NCBI GenBank assembly: GCA_018389105.1
Contig: JACATO010000600.1
Location: forward strand, 633,501-697,500
DNA from: Nautilus pompilius
Lineage: Eukaryota; Mollusca; Cephalopoda; Nautilida; Nautilidae
Length of the DNA stretch: 64,000 bases
Direction of reading: 5' to 3'
Part shown: piece by piece, positions 1 through 11,052 of the stretch
Layout: the number at the start of each line of letters is the position of its first letter
Numbering within the stretch: the first letter of the stretch is position 1
The notes under the pieces: generated by a model
Databases searched by the model: none
Seen by the model: only the letters and a program-made list of their open reading frames with translations
What the model was told of the DNA's origin: nothing
Translations under genes and position numbers: made by a program

Positions 1-1752
1 GTGCTATAATTATGAATATTCACCTAATTATTGGTAGATTTAGCAATTTATAAAGATATTTTATGAGATGTTTGTAAAATCAATAAATCATTTCTGCACT
101 TTTTATCAACACAGTTTATTCTTATTACATTATTTTAATAACAATCCACTCTGGGTGCAACCTTAAAATGTGATATACAATACATTTATGCTCATATTTA
201 AATATTTCAACATTCTTTAGTAATTTATTTTAGCATTTGAGAGTAAATATGTTGGACCATAAATCTCCATGTACAATTTAGAAAACAATTAAAGAATGAA
301 GATGTCTAGTTGACCATCAAGATTCTGTTTATCTAGCTCTTTTTGTTTTCCTGTGAATATAGAGAACCAATAAAAGAATTTCAATCTGTGCTTTTGAAGA
401 TCACATCTGCTGATTTCAAAATCTATAATGACAATCCTTTTGAAATCTCAAATTCTGTATAGTCTTGAGGTTAAAATATAAAACACATAAGATGTCTCTT
501 GCCATGCCTAAAATCTATTAATGATGCTTTTTTTAGTGGAATTGAAAATGAGTACTATCGCCAAATTGTTATAATTCATGATGGTCACAGTCATTTGCTG
601 TTAATTTTTCCAGGTGAAAATATTTTAAAGATACTATGCAAATGTAAAAAAAAAACACAAAATAAAACATCACCTGTTTCACAAACATTGTAACTAAGTC
701 TAATTTCAGTATTATTCTTTGGAACTACTTATTTTAACTCACTTTGCACAACTGTTTTATTATAAATCATTTCCAAGACAACTATAGTGCTACAATAATC
801 TGTATTGCATTGATTTTATCTGTCTTAGCTAGCAATACTATTCAGAAACAAACCTGTACCACCACCAGTAAGCACTTGCACCAGAACTCTTAGTCTTATT
901 GATTTCAGACTCTGGTAAAATCATCATGAAACTATCAAAAGTCTGGAAACTTATCTTCTTTATTTTTAAAAACTTGCTTAGATAGCAACATAATGAGTCA
1001 AAGGCATTAAGTATGCAGTGAAGTCAATGAAGGGGGGCTATGGACATCAGAACACTCTGTTGTTCACAAAATAGCAAAAGTTCCATTTTCCTGTTACAAA
1101 TAACCAGTTAGAAGACCCATCTTGGCATAAGCAGTCTAAGAATGGAATCATTTTTTTGCTTAAAGATAAAGGTATTGGTTGTCTGAAGAAGTTCAAAAAA
1201 AGATTTACTGGAATAATTAGAGGTGCACAGGATTTCAGTTATTGAGAAAGACCACAAAAGCTTGGATTATGACGTCATTGTTTTGGAAAAGATCTAAATG
1301 TGTTAAAACATTTTCACATAAACAGATCTTTAGGTGTAAATAACATGACCAATAGTATTCTGATAAAATCAGTACCAAATAAATAAATGCAATAAGATGC
1401 TAGGATAATATGTTGTTGCTTTTTTGTGAGATTTAACAGCCAGATTGCATATGTTTTGAATGCTTTGCCAAGCAAAATAATAGAATTTTTAAGAAATAAT
1501 TATCAGTATTTTTAAAATTTGTTTTTTGCCCATTTAAAGGCAAAAATTTCCTGCTCTTCTCACTTCCTATATTTAATTATTTTTAACTTCAATTATTTCT
1601 CTTTCTATCATTTTTTTTTAGTATAGTAAAACAAGGAAATTAAACATTAAAAAATGAAATTATATCTGTATATGCAGTGCATGTAAATAAAAAAATATAT
1701 TGCATTTACCCATTTTGAGACCTGTGCAGTGTTGATAAAGCAAACAACATAC
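1..1752. other. intron (partial) downstream of the last visible ADAMTS exon
   Basis: AT-rich sequence with homopolymer runs. I see no coding block, no transposase motif and no ADAMTS exon. The only open frames are short and without family resemblance. Confidence 0.6.
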
Positions 1753-1912
1753 CTAATGTCTCACAAGGAGCATTTTTATAAGAGCAGACATCAACTCCTG
1801 TCAGCAAGATGGCATGATCGTGATGTCTTCCACCATGTCCAATCAGAAGAGACTGCCACTGGCAAAAATTGTTGAGAGTTTGATCTGCATGATGGTTGAT
1901 CACTAACCCTGG
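1753..1912 (-). CDS. ADAMTS16/18: ADAMTS-like catalytic domain exon (HHAD...DHAILLTG)
   Basis: This 160-bp exon follows a T-rich tract and TTTTAG acceptor. It reads PGLVINHHADQTLNNFCQWQ, then SLLIGHGGRHHDHAILLTG, then VDVCSYKNAPCETLG. FCQWQ, HDHAILLTG and the C...PC pattern are hallmarks of the ADAMTS catalytic domain just before the HExxH zinc site. The GTATGT donor at 1752-1747 leaves phase 1. The next exon should carry the zinc-binding helix and Met-turn. I searched 1-1746 by eye on the minus strand and did not find it, so the gene continues off the left edge. Confidence 0.95.
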
Positions 1913-2429
1913 CTAAAACAAAAAAAAAAATCCAAGCATGCATATGGATGGTATTGGCAGACAGAAAATATTCACTTATTTTTTGGCATCTTAACCTAAC
2001 AAAAAACTGCTGTGTGTTAAGAATCTCTGCTAATACAGTTAGTTAAGGTCTTTCAAGCTTTGTGGTAATTGCTTATATCCTTTTTTCATTTCATTTATAT
2101 TCTTTGCTTTTCTCATTTTTTCCTGAAATGTACATTCCGTTTAGTGACCTTTGATTTTTAAAACTTGTCTTCAAATCTGCAGCCCCAATAATAGAATTTT
2201 CAAGAAAATTCAAATTGTAACTAAATATATATAAAATGACAGGCAAAAGCTTAATGAAAATGGCAGAATAAACATAAACTGATGTAAAACATGTAAAAAT
2301 AAATATTCCAGCATGGGCAGTTCACTGATAGAAAAGCAGTTTCTTGTTCTTTTCATTGGCATATACATCAACATGATCAGTAGTATATATTTTGCATATG
2401 CTCACTTTTCATACTTTATGATGGAATTC

Positions 2430-3645
2430 CATGGTGACAAAAATTTTTAAGAATGAATCAGATATATTCAAAAGTTTGTCACAGGAACCAAATTTTTGGA
2501 GATTAAATTAGATAAATAGATCAAGAAAGTATTAGTATTTGATTGTAGAGCCATAAACATCAGTTATAGCCTGAAAGAACTTAGACATGGAGTCCACATG
2601 ACAAATGTACTGGTCTATACAAATATTGGCTTAAGCCAACTGAATAATTTAGAACAAATGATCTAAATTTCAAAGGATTTTTCATCTTAATAGCTTTGTC
2701 TATATTATCCAATAGCTTCTCTATTAGGTTCAAATCAGGGCTATGAGATAGCCCCTTTAGAAGTGAAATTTTCTGATCTGTGAGATTCTGCTTGATGATG
2801 GTAGCTAACTGTTTTCGATTGTTATCATATTGAAAAATCCAGTTGAGAGAGTCAGTCTGCAGAATATGGTTCTTGTATATTGGTTAAAATCTTCAGGTAA
2901 ACAAACCATTTCATTATTCACTGGATAAGATGAATAAGCTCTGCCCATTTTTGGAGAAATAGCCATACCATAAGTCCACATCCCCCTTTGATCATCAAGT
3001 TGGTACACTTTGGATAGAATGCTTCACTGAATCTATGTTGCCACATAAGTTCAACCATCTGATTCATTGGACCAGAGCATCCTAGCCCACATTTTTGGGG
3101 TCAAATGGAAACAAAAGGTTTTTTTCCTGGCAACATGTCCCATTAATTTGAAATCACAACCAATCTCAGGACAAATCTGATGGAGACTGATAGGTCCTCT
3201 AAATCCATTAAAGTGTTGACAGACATCTTGTACTGGTTCATTTATAATAGATGCTTGATTTTCTTAATCAGTGTGAGCACTAATTTTTCAAGGTCTGCCA
3301 CTTCTATGACATTCATAATAGCCCCCTCAGTTTGTTTTTACAGTTTCCAGGCTAGATGAAAAGTGCTTTATTGCACTTAACGTCCTTAGGAATCTCAAGA
3401 TATGAGTCTCTCTGCTTGCACAACTTTATAACGCAAGCATGTTTTGTTGGACATAAACTAGATTTTTTACATCTAGAATTCATTACTAATCATCATGATG
3501 ATGTATATGTCAATCAAAGAACAAGGAATTGCTTTTCTCTCAGTGTAATGCCCATGCTAGAATGTTTATTTTGACATATTTTTCATGTCAGTTCATGTTT
3601 ATCCTGCCATTGTTCTTAAGCTTTTGTCGAACACTGTATATAACA
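2430..3645 (-). mobile_element. decayed Tc1-like transposon
   Basis: On the minus strand this segment shows shattered pieces of a Tc1/mariner DDE transposase. A GLMVWLF-type piece lies near 2950, then WIFQYDNNRK (normally FQQDNDPKH) near 2830, then SHSPDLNLIEKLLDNI near 2710-2755, the PDLNPIE motif with the third acid. The pieces sit in different frames with stops, so nothing functional is left. The right end matches a degenerate terminal inverted repeat (ACAGTGTTCGACAAAAGC read on the minus strand near 3645). A weaker match (GGTGACAAAAA) near 2435 suggests the left end. Edges are approximate. Confidence 0.7.
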
Positions 3646-4499
3646 ATCAAAAAGAAAATTTATCAACAGTTTTTTTAACATAATGCATTTTTTTATTCCA
3701 AGATGAATATTTATTCTTATATGTATTTATTTATTTATTACTTTTTAAAAAAACTAGTCTAAATTTAGAGTGCATCTCTTAAATTCATTACCAATAAAGA
3801 GCGAAGCACACAGGTGTTACCTCTTAACCTGGAGAAGAATGAGTCATCAATTGTCCTCCTCATCCAAGAGTTAGTTTTTCTTTTCATAGCCTCCTGGTAA
3901 ATCAATGAATGCAGGTCAGGCCAGTTTATCATTCCTGACTAGATGAAGCATGTTCAGTTCTTTCTTAGTTTGTTTAATAGTCACTTATCATGGCAGATAA
4001 ATGATTTATCTATACATCAACTTCAAATTAAGGATTATTTTGTTCACTGCACAGGAATGCAACTTGTAATCAATGTCAGCGAAGCAAATATTCAGCATTA
4101 TCATAAACAGGAAAAAGTGGCATCACAAGTGAGCTGAAAAGTTGAAGACTTTCTGCATTTATCTTTAATCATTAGAGAGGTTGCTATCCAAATGCTTACC
4201 AGTAAGGATCATAAAATAATGAGCATGCAGCATTCAGACATTGTGCATATGATAACAAAAGATTTTAAAGTAAAATGACTTTTCCTTATATCGGAGAACC
4301 TCTGTACGTCAGAATCTGCTACGAACAGATTCCAAAAAAGTTGATCTAGCAATACATCATTTCATTAAGCAATGTTAACAGCTATACAAAGGAGCAGATT
4401 GGTAATATGGACTAAAAACTGGTGTTTGTCTTCATGCACAATTATTGTTTCTGGTCATTAGTTGACAAGAGAATGTATTTACTGCAATCATCCACCAGA

Positions 4500-4836
4500 G
4501 AGGATTATCCTGCCCAATATAACTTACTGCTCTGCCTACTTTGGCAGGAAAATTCTTATCATTTTTAGATTTGGGAGGATGCTGGGTTGTCTAAAAGAAA
4601 CCTGCATGATTGGCTGGTAAAGAAAAGTGAGAAATATCAAACTTTTTTCTTTTTTGAAAGTTCGTGTATGCGTGTTTATCTCCGAGGCGAAGGGATTGGA
4701 GTTGGTGGCCAAAGCCGTGTAGGGGGCCGAAGCCCAGTGTGGAGCAAGCTCCCGTTAAGGCCTTAGCCAGCCCCAACCAGGAACTAGACTTGTGCTCTCA
4801 ACCTTAGCAGTCCAATAGTTTAGCCACTGGCCACCC
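4500..4836 (-). repeat. tRNA-related SINE copy
   Basis: Read on the minus strand it starts with a tRNA-like head (GGTGGCCAGTGGCTAAACTA, A-box-like, then GGACTGCTAAGGTTGA) and continues into the family body found at several other sites, including the complement of TTTTAGAT(G/T)TGGGAG and AGCTGGTGAAGA-like segments. This copy carries an unusual GC-rich insert between about 4680 and 4770 that the other copies lack. Confidence 0.7.
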
Positions 4837-5944
4837 AAGTTTGGATTTATCTCAACAGAGCTTTTTTGAATCAAAATTCCATGCTAATGCTAGATGCATT
4901 AAAAGCCATCTCTAGAAGATCATGCTAATTTTATCATCATTCAAGAACCATTGAGCATCTGGAGCAAAAATTAATCAAGTAAACAAAATAGGTGAAAGGT
5001 GATAAACATGAACTTTAACCAACAAGAAAAATTAAGTACATTTTGCTAAGTGAAATTTTAAAATGGATCAAGGATGTTTGGAAAGCTATTAATTTTAAGG
5101 TGCTAATAAAAGCATTTAAAACATACTTCACATCAAATTCCATAGATTGGACAGAGAACAATTTGTTGTGGCAATCAGGAAATGTCAGATTCAGAAAGTC
5201 TTCTTAATGAAAGCAAGCATACCATCCAGTATTTCTTTTTTATTCTGTCTAGATACATTTAATCAGGAGCTAACTATGTAAGGCTATTCATTTCTTAAAA
5301 CTAAATAATTATGAAATTTAGTTCAATTTTTAAAAAAAAAATATTTAGTGATAACTAAGAAATTTAGGCACTTCTGCTTTCAGCTGGTGATTAACAAACT
5401 AATGCATTCAGAAAATGTCTAACAAGATTTACTGTATGAATGGTGAATAAGTCTACAATAATATTTAGACCCTCAGTTTATTTATTCCTTATGCCTCAAG
5501 ATTTAAATTCCCAATTCATGAATGAGTCAAGTAAAATTGGTTTTAATAAAATGAATGATTCTTCCAATGTTAACATATTTCATAACAGATATCAACCATT
5601 GACAGATCTTCCAAGATAAATTTTACCAACATATTAACTCAAATTTTTACTTGTGCTAAATATATGCTAGTTTGAAAAAAAGACATTAAATATTTACACT
5701 TAAAATTATGATATTATCTACTCAGGTTTTCAGAAATAAAGGCAAACAATATAGCAAGCAACATCTTTTCTTCTTTTGCTTCTTTGCAAAGAAGTAATTT
5801 TCAAAAAAATATTTCATTTTTTAAAATTAAAAATTTAAAAAAAAATAAAGTTTAAATAAATAGTTTATATCAACATTATTTCTTTATCATCTGTAAACTG
5901 CTAAAATGAAGACTATTATATGACACTGTACACTAGATGGAAAT

Positions 5945-6170
5945 TCATCTTTACTTCATCTCTAATGACTGGCATAAAGAACCAAACAAAAGACAGTCTT
6001 TATATTTAATATCTTTCACATTTAATGTCACAAGAATCATGAGTAAAAATTCTCGTCTTTATGTCAGTCATTAAAGACAAAGTAAAGATAGTCTTTGGTT
6101 TTTATGTCAGCGATTAAAAATAAATTTAAAATGTTCTTTATGTCAGTAACAAATGATGAAGTAAAGATGA
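5945..6170. repeat. 226-bp module with 38-bp inverted arms and internal tandem copies
   Basis: The left arm (5945-5982) and right arm (6133-6170) are inverted copies of one another, with about 6 differences in 38 bases. Both share TCATCTTTACTTCATC and CATAAAGAAC when aligned. A further copy in the right-arm orientation lies near 6054-6090 (TCTTTATGTCAGTCATTAAA) and a degraded one near 6094-6125. It could be a MITE-like element or a tandem array with one inverted unit. I see no coding capacity. Confidence 0.65.
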
Positions 6171-7383
6171 TGATCTTTTCATTCTTTTTGTCAATTAGCA
6201 ATGAAATACGAATTTTAGAAAATGAAAAATTTATTTAGAATGTTAGTATACTTTAAAAAACAACAACAAAAAAGTGTGCACAAAGAATATTTAAAATTAA
6301 AAGCTTATTAATTTTTTTTTTCCAGAAAGAACCCCTCCAGTTGGCCTCCAAATGCTCATGATGCCTATTTTGTACACCAGTTCTCCAATTAAACATATAT
6401 TTTCAATTTAAATAATAGAAAGAGGACTTTGTGCCATGTTTAGTATGAAAGGTTTTCATAATTATTGACAGAGTAAACTCCTTTCTGACCCCATACATGC
6501 TTGGTTTACATTTAGCAGATTTGTTTGTTTACTGAGAATATGTTAATAGTTAAGAAAATATTTCAGACTTTCATATTGACTACACAATCACAATACATTC
6601 AATAATTATAAAGCTGATCTGTGATATCAAATCAATACTGAAAATCATGATGATTTATATTTGATAGCAATACTATGCTAAAAAGGCAAGTATAATACAG
6701 GTTACATTTGTTTATGCTAGATAAAATGCTATTAAAATAAAAATGATGTAACCAATTATAAAACTGTTATTTCTCTTACACAAATACTGCTATTGTGATT
6801 TAAATGTCAATAATTACATCTTGATTTACCCAGTATTGCTAGGGAAATAATTTTTCTACATTTCTTAACATAAAATAAACTTAATCTAAAAAAAAATCAC
6901 AAATATTTTTTGTCACTTAAGAAACTGGTGGCTGGCAAAAAGCCAGATAATACAGAAAGAGGAGGAGGAAATAAAGAATTAACTCTAAACAAATCCGATA
7001 TATATAGTACACCAAACTGCAGGAAGAAAAAGTTATTTAACATCTTTCAGTACAGTTACTTTTTAAAATTATTGTAAACAGGATATGGCAAATCCATACT
7101 CCAAGTAAAAACACTTAAATGAAGAACATATCAGGAGCAAACACATGTTGAAATCCACTGTACATCTCTTTCACTAAAAGACTTACATTTGGCAGTTTTC
7201 CAGTATGCACTAGAGATGGAAGCAATGTTTTATCTTCCAAAAAATAGCATCATAGCAGGATTTTTTTATATTAAAAGAAAAGTGAGGACAGAAAGAGAAA
7301 AAATTCAAACTTTCCCCAATCTTCTTGTGAAACAATGAATAGTAAAATATGTGAAACAAAGTATGTAAAAATAGCTTGCTTAC

Positions 7384-7467
7384 CTCTTCCCCTTCCAGTA
7401 AAATAAGTCCCACAAGTACAACATTCAGCTTGTTCCCTATGCTGCTATCTTGAAATAACTGTGACAC
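7384..7467 (-). CDS. ADAMTS16/18: ADAMTS-like catalytic domain exon (84 bp)
   Basis: An exon of exactly 28 codons between a TTTCAG acceptor and a GTAAGC donor, phase 0 at both ends. It reads VSQLFQDSSIGNKLN, then VVLVGLILLEGEE, the characteristic ADAMTS segment VSxLFxDxSIGxxxNVVVVxLILLExEE in the metalloprotease fold. An 84-bp exon at this point is, from family knowledge, a recurring size in ADAMTS genes. The acidic end (EGEE) and the continuing PGLVINHHAD in the next exon favour the ADAMTS16/18 type. A SINE was inserted about 90 bp upstream of the acceptor. Confidence 0.95.
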
Positions 7468-7559
7468 CTGAAATCAATTGAAAAATAGCAATTATGATTC
7501 AACACTAAACTATAATTCTTTCATAAGAAACTATTTGTCCAAATACTCACACAAATACT

Positions 7560-7910
7560 ACCATCACCATCATGTGCCATCCCAAATACAAGAGTCAACA
7601 GTCCTGAATCACCATCCAAGATCCAAGCTAAACTGGAGGGAAAGAATACTCATGAGGCAGGCTCCTATAATCCTTCCATGCTGGGAACAAACCTATCAAA
7701 AATCTTTACTAGAAATACTTTATACTTTTTTTAGATGTGGGAGAATACTAGATTGGTTGGAAGAAACACAGCAGCCAGCTGATGAAGAAGAGTGAAAAGA
7801 AATCATGCCAGGAAGGTACACCAAGCCAAGCTGATTTTCTGCAGGAATTGACTTGGATCTTCAACCTTAGCAGTCCAGTTGGCTAACCACTAGAGCACCA
7901 CACTGCCCAC
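7560..7910 (-). repeat. tRNA-related SINE copy
   Basis: The most typical copy in the window. On the minus strand the head reads GGTGCTCTAGTGGTTAGCCA, then ACTGGACTGCTAAGGTTGAA, resembling a tRNA with an A box and a B-box-like CAAGTCAATTCC. The body contains the family segments (plus-strand view) TTTTAGATGTGGGAGAA, CAGCTGATGAAGAAGAGTG and ATGCCAGGAAGGTACACC. A 105-codon open frame through it is fortuitous. Confidence 0.8.
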
Positions 7911-7938
7911 ACAAAACATACACAATATTCAAACTATT

Positions 7939-8014
7939 ACAGTAATAAGTTTAATAAATATATATATTTTTTACTTAAGCTAAATGCAGTTAAATAGTAT
8001 GTATGCCTAACCAC
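7939..8014 (+). repeat. 76-bp sequence duplicated at 9621-9697
   Basis: Both copies contain TTTTACTTAAGC, then GTTAAATAGTA, then ATGYCTARCCAC with the same spacing. Each lies directly beside a SINE copy, so the duplicated unit may include the SINE. Confidence 0.6.
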
Positions 8015-8286
8015 TTTGCTGGCCAAGTTGAGTATCTCTTTCTTTTTGTTGTTAAGGGAGATTTTTAAATCAGGTTCTAGTATATATATAAATAAATAAC
8101 AATCATTTTGATGCAAAAACCTACAAATTATCTCCTTAATATGACTTATTTTAACATTTTCTCAAATCTATGTTTAATATTTGTCTTTTTATTCAGAACT
8201 AATGCAAAATTCCACAAATGTGTTAATGTGTCAGAATTAAATGTAATAAAAAATAGCCAGTTTTTTTAAATTTTAAAGTGTTAAAA

Positions 8287-8306
8287 AACAACAACAACAA
8301 CAACAA
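8287..8306. repeat. (CAA)n microsatellite
   Basis: About six ACA/CAA units in a row. Confidence 0.9.
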
Positions 8307-9425
8307 AACAGCAGCATTTTCTTATTTCTATTTTAATCAAATGGTACATTCAGAATAATATTTGAAATTTTCTTTGTCCGTAGGCAACATCTGGACAGTA
8401 GCCATTTGGTCTTCCATTTCCACATGTGGAGATTAGTGCACTTCTATCTTTTATCAAGATTTTTTTTTCCTCTCACAGAAAAAGAAACATTAATGTATCT
8501 TTTATGAAGTGAAGCATAAAGCGAAGGCAAGAGATGGGCTGTAGTTTTACAGTTCTAGTTACATTGTAGGTGCCAGCATCATGTAAAGAAATAACTAGTG
8601 AAACAAATAATAAGACAAAAAAGAAAAAAAAACACTGCTACAACCAAATTTATCACTAGTCCTAAATGGCTGTCAACAACAGCAGTTTGACTAAACAATA
8701 AGAGATGTACCCCTGGAAAATATTCTGTTTTTAAATTATATTTTGAAAATATGGTGGCTCCATATCCAATCTGATTATAGGCGCTACAAAAAATTATACA
8801 AGGTTTATTTTGGGAAAGTAAGTTCGAACCTAACCAGGATTTAAATATGTAAAGTATCCCCCCATAACCATGTGTCTGTGCTTATTCTGTCACCCTGACA
8901 TTAAATCAGTGATTTACCCAGTCATGATTGACTTCAAGGGCCAAGGTTAGTTATCATTAACATAACCTTCTTTGCCCCTTGTGAAATGCATCAAGCTGTT
9001 TACATCAATCAAAGAACATTAAAGTTTGCCATCCATGTCATAACTGAGACAATTCATTTCTCTCATCCCCGCCTCCAGTTAACAGGTTTTGGCTATAGTG
9101 CCCTTTATCAAGTGCTAGGCCTATTCCTATTTTGATCTGACATATTGAACAAAAAAAGAAAAAAAAATAGGCTATTTTAGTTTATGGATACAGGATTGAA
9201 AATATGTTTAAATAAATCTCTCAAGGAAAAGTGAAAGCTTTATCAATACCATAACCAAGAGTAAAATGTTTATAAAGTCATCTTTATGCCTACTTAACTT
9301 TTGTATGTTTTTTCAAGTGTATAAATAAAGAAAAACTGATGATTTGCAAATAAAAGTGTATTTAAAGAGTACTATGTTGTAGCACTGATGAATCATCTCA
9401 TCATTACACATGTACAAAATAGTAC

Positions 9426-9606
9426 TTGGTGGGAAGCAGATACATCCAAGACATTGAAGTATCATTAAGTGTTGCCAGCATGGTAAACAAACATATCAAA
9501 AGTCCCTACAAAGAATCTTCATTTTTAGATATGGAAAATCCAATGCCAGGAGAAAACCCATGCATCCAGTTGTTGAAGACTGAAAAGAAAAGAAACTATG
9601 CATTTT
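9426..9606 (-). repeat. SINE fragment lacking its tRNA-like head
   Basis: Shares with the other minus-strand copies the segments (plus-strand view) AGTGTTGCCAGCATG, GTCCCTACAAAGAATCTTCA, TTTTTAGATATGGAAAA and GTTGTTGAAGACTGAAAAG. The head that should follow near 9610 is missing. Confidence 0.65.
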
Positions 9607-9620
9607 GAATCAATGTATGT

Positions 9621-9697
9621 TCCAGTAATTTTATTGAATTATATGCATTTTATTTTACTTAAGCAACTATAGTTAAATAGTACATATGTCTAGCCAC
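9621..9697 (+). repeat. 76-bp sequence, second copy of 7939-8014
   Basis: Matches 7939-8014 over its length with scattered substitutions. The longest identical blocks are TTTTACTTAAGC and GTTAAATAGTA. Confidence 0.6.
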
Positions 9698-9704
9698 AAA
9701 TCAG

Positions 9705-9855
9705 CTCAATTTGATGTACCTGCCTAGCATGGTTTCTTCTTACCATACTGAAGTCAGAAGTACCAGGCTCCAGGTGGCATACAATTGGTAACTCTTCCTA
9801 GCAAACAACGACTGCACTAAGATCCCTCACAGGGTTGCTTTAGGCATCAGCATAG
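9705..9855 (+). repeat. internally deleted SINE copy, plus orientation
   Basis: Contains the plus-orientation family pieces CTGCCTAGCATGGTTTCTTC, then GAAGTCAGAAGTACCAGGC, then CCTAGCAAACAACGACTGCA and CCCTCACAGGGTTG. The middle part present in other copies (the TCCCACATCTAAAA segment) is missing. With the minus-strand fragment at 9426-9606 it forms an inverted SINE pair about 100 bp apart. Confidence 0.6.
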
Positions 9856-9878
9856 AAGGAAAAAAAAAATACTCATTC

Positions 9879-9903
9879 ACACACACACACACACACACAC
9901 ACA
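9879..9903. repeat. (CA)n microsatellite
   Basis: Uninterrupted CA repeat of about 12 units. Confidence 0.95.
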
Positions 9904-10163
9904 TAAAGAAAAACTGCCATTAGAAAAATTCATCCTCAAATGCTGAAATAATTGTATAAACCACTGTACAGAGATAACTTAAAACAACTTTTGTAACTGG
10001 TATTTGCTACAACACTATTAGATTGATTTATTTATATAGGCATAATAATAATAATAAAAATAACACAAATAAAACCATAATCCAAAGTGGTAGCAAGAGA
10101 GGCAAGTAGTGTTAAAGAAAAACCAATAATTAAATACAAATAAACAACCAGAAAGTTTTATCA

Positions 10164-10356
10164 TTAACCCTTAAGCTGCAGCAATCATAATCCCCGACAC
10201 CCATTATATGCACAAAAAACAAAATTCAAAAAAAAAATTTTTTTGTGCTCCACTCAGCCATCTGGCTCCTCCAAATGATGCTCCCATTGCAGGAAACTCA
10301 AATAATGGCAGGAAAACTATTGCATATATCTATGTGTACCACACCTTAAGGGTTAA
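10164..10356. mobile_element. piggyBac-like MITE with TTAA target duplications
   Basis: Starts TTAACCCTTAAGCTG and ends CACCTTAAGGGTTAA, so the termini are near-perfect inverted repeats of about 14 bp that include the TTAA target site at 10164-10167 and 10353-10356. The 185 bp between the TTAA sites have no coding capacity. TTAA target specificity and a CCYT start are known for piggyBac elements. The assignment is inference because the interior carries no transposase. Confidence 0.65.
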
Positions 10357-11030
10357 AAACTTTCCTGTAATAAGTGCAATGAATTAAGTGCATTCTGAGA
10401 TTGTCATTCCTAAAAAAAGAAAACTTTATATATTATGTTCATATAATTTTAAATGAATCTCATACACAATGAAAAATATGTATCCTGAAAGAAACAAAAA
10501 AAAAATTAAAGCTTAACAGAAAAATTTTGTTGTTGAAAGACTTCACATTAGGTGTATTCCATGCTAAAAGGCAGTCCATTGAAGACTTCAGTGTTTAAGT
10601 GATCATTTGATCACAAAACAGCCACCATGGAGGTGATGTCCCTCTTAACAGCTATTCAGATAAGTGGACCAAGAATTGCATCACCAATCACTAATTCCAG
10701 TTGCCATTCATTTTAATGTCTGTGACATACTATCTCTTACATAAAAATGCAGAATAGAACCACTTGTTGGTGTCCAAAAAAAAGCATTATTGTCATGGTT
10801 TAATTTTTTTCAAAACCTCAGTTCTTTGCTAAAAATAAAACTTTAAAGACGAATGAGTTCAATTTACACAGTACTCCAGCACCATTCAAAACAATATCAA
10901 AAAAAAGCAAGCAGAGGAAGGTAATTTCAGATTTCCCCCTCTTCCTAAAAGCACTAACAATTGCTTGTTCTTTTCTAGACCAGACACAAGAAGTTCCACA
11001 TAATCTATAAATGTGCATTTAAAAAAACGA

Positions 11031-11052
11031 AATAATAATAATAATAATAATC
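11031..11052. repeat. (AAT)n microsatellite
   Basis: About seven AAT units. Confidence 0.9.

Larger units (their letters stand above)
1913..7383. other. 5.5-kb intron of the ADAMTS-like gene
   Basis: Lies between the 84-bp exon and the HHAD exon. It contains a decayed Tc1-like element (about 2430-3645), a SINE (about 4500-4836) and a 226-bp arm-repeat module (5945-6170). The rest is AT-rich intron in which I recognise nothing. Confidence 0.8.

Noticed and set aside
1..1746. Search for the ADAMTS zinc-site exon (HExxH) on the minus strand
   Set aside because: No HExxH, GLAF or similar coding block was found. It is most likely off the left edge.
7478..7795. 105-codon plus-strand open frame
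   Set aside because: It runs antisense through a SINE copy and has no protein family resemblance.
7845..7910. Possible tRNA gene
   Set aside because: The tRNA-like sequence is the head of a SINE repeated at several sites and does not fold as a proper cloverleaf.
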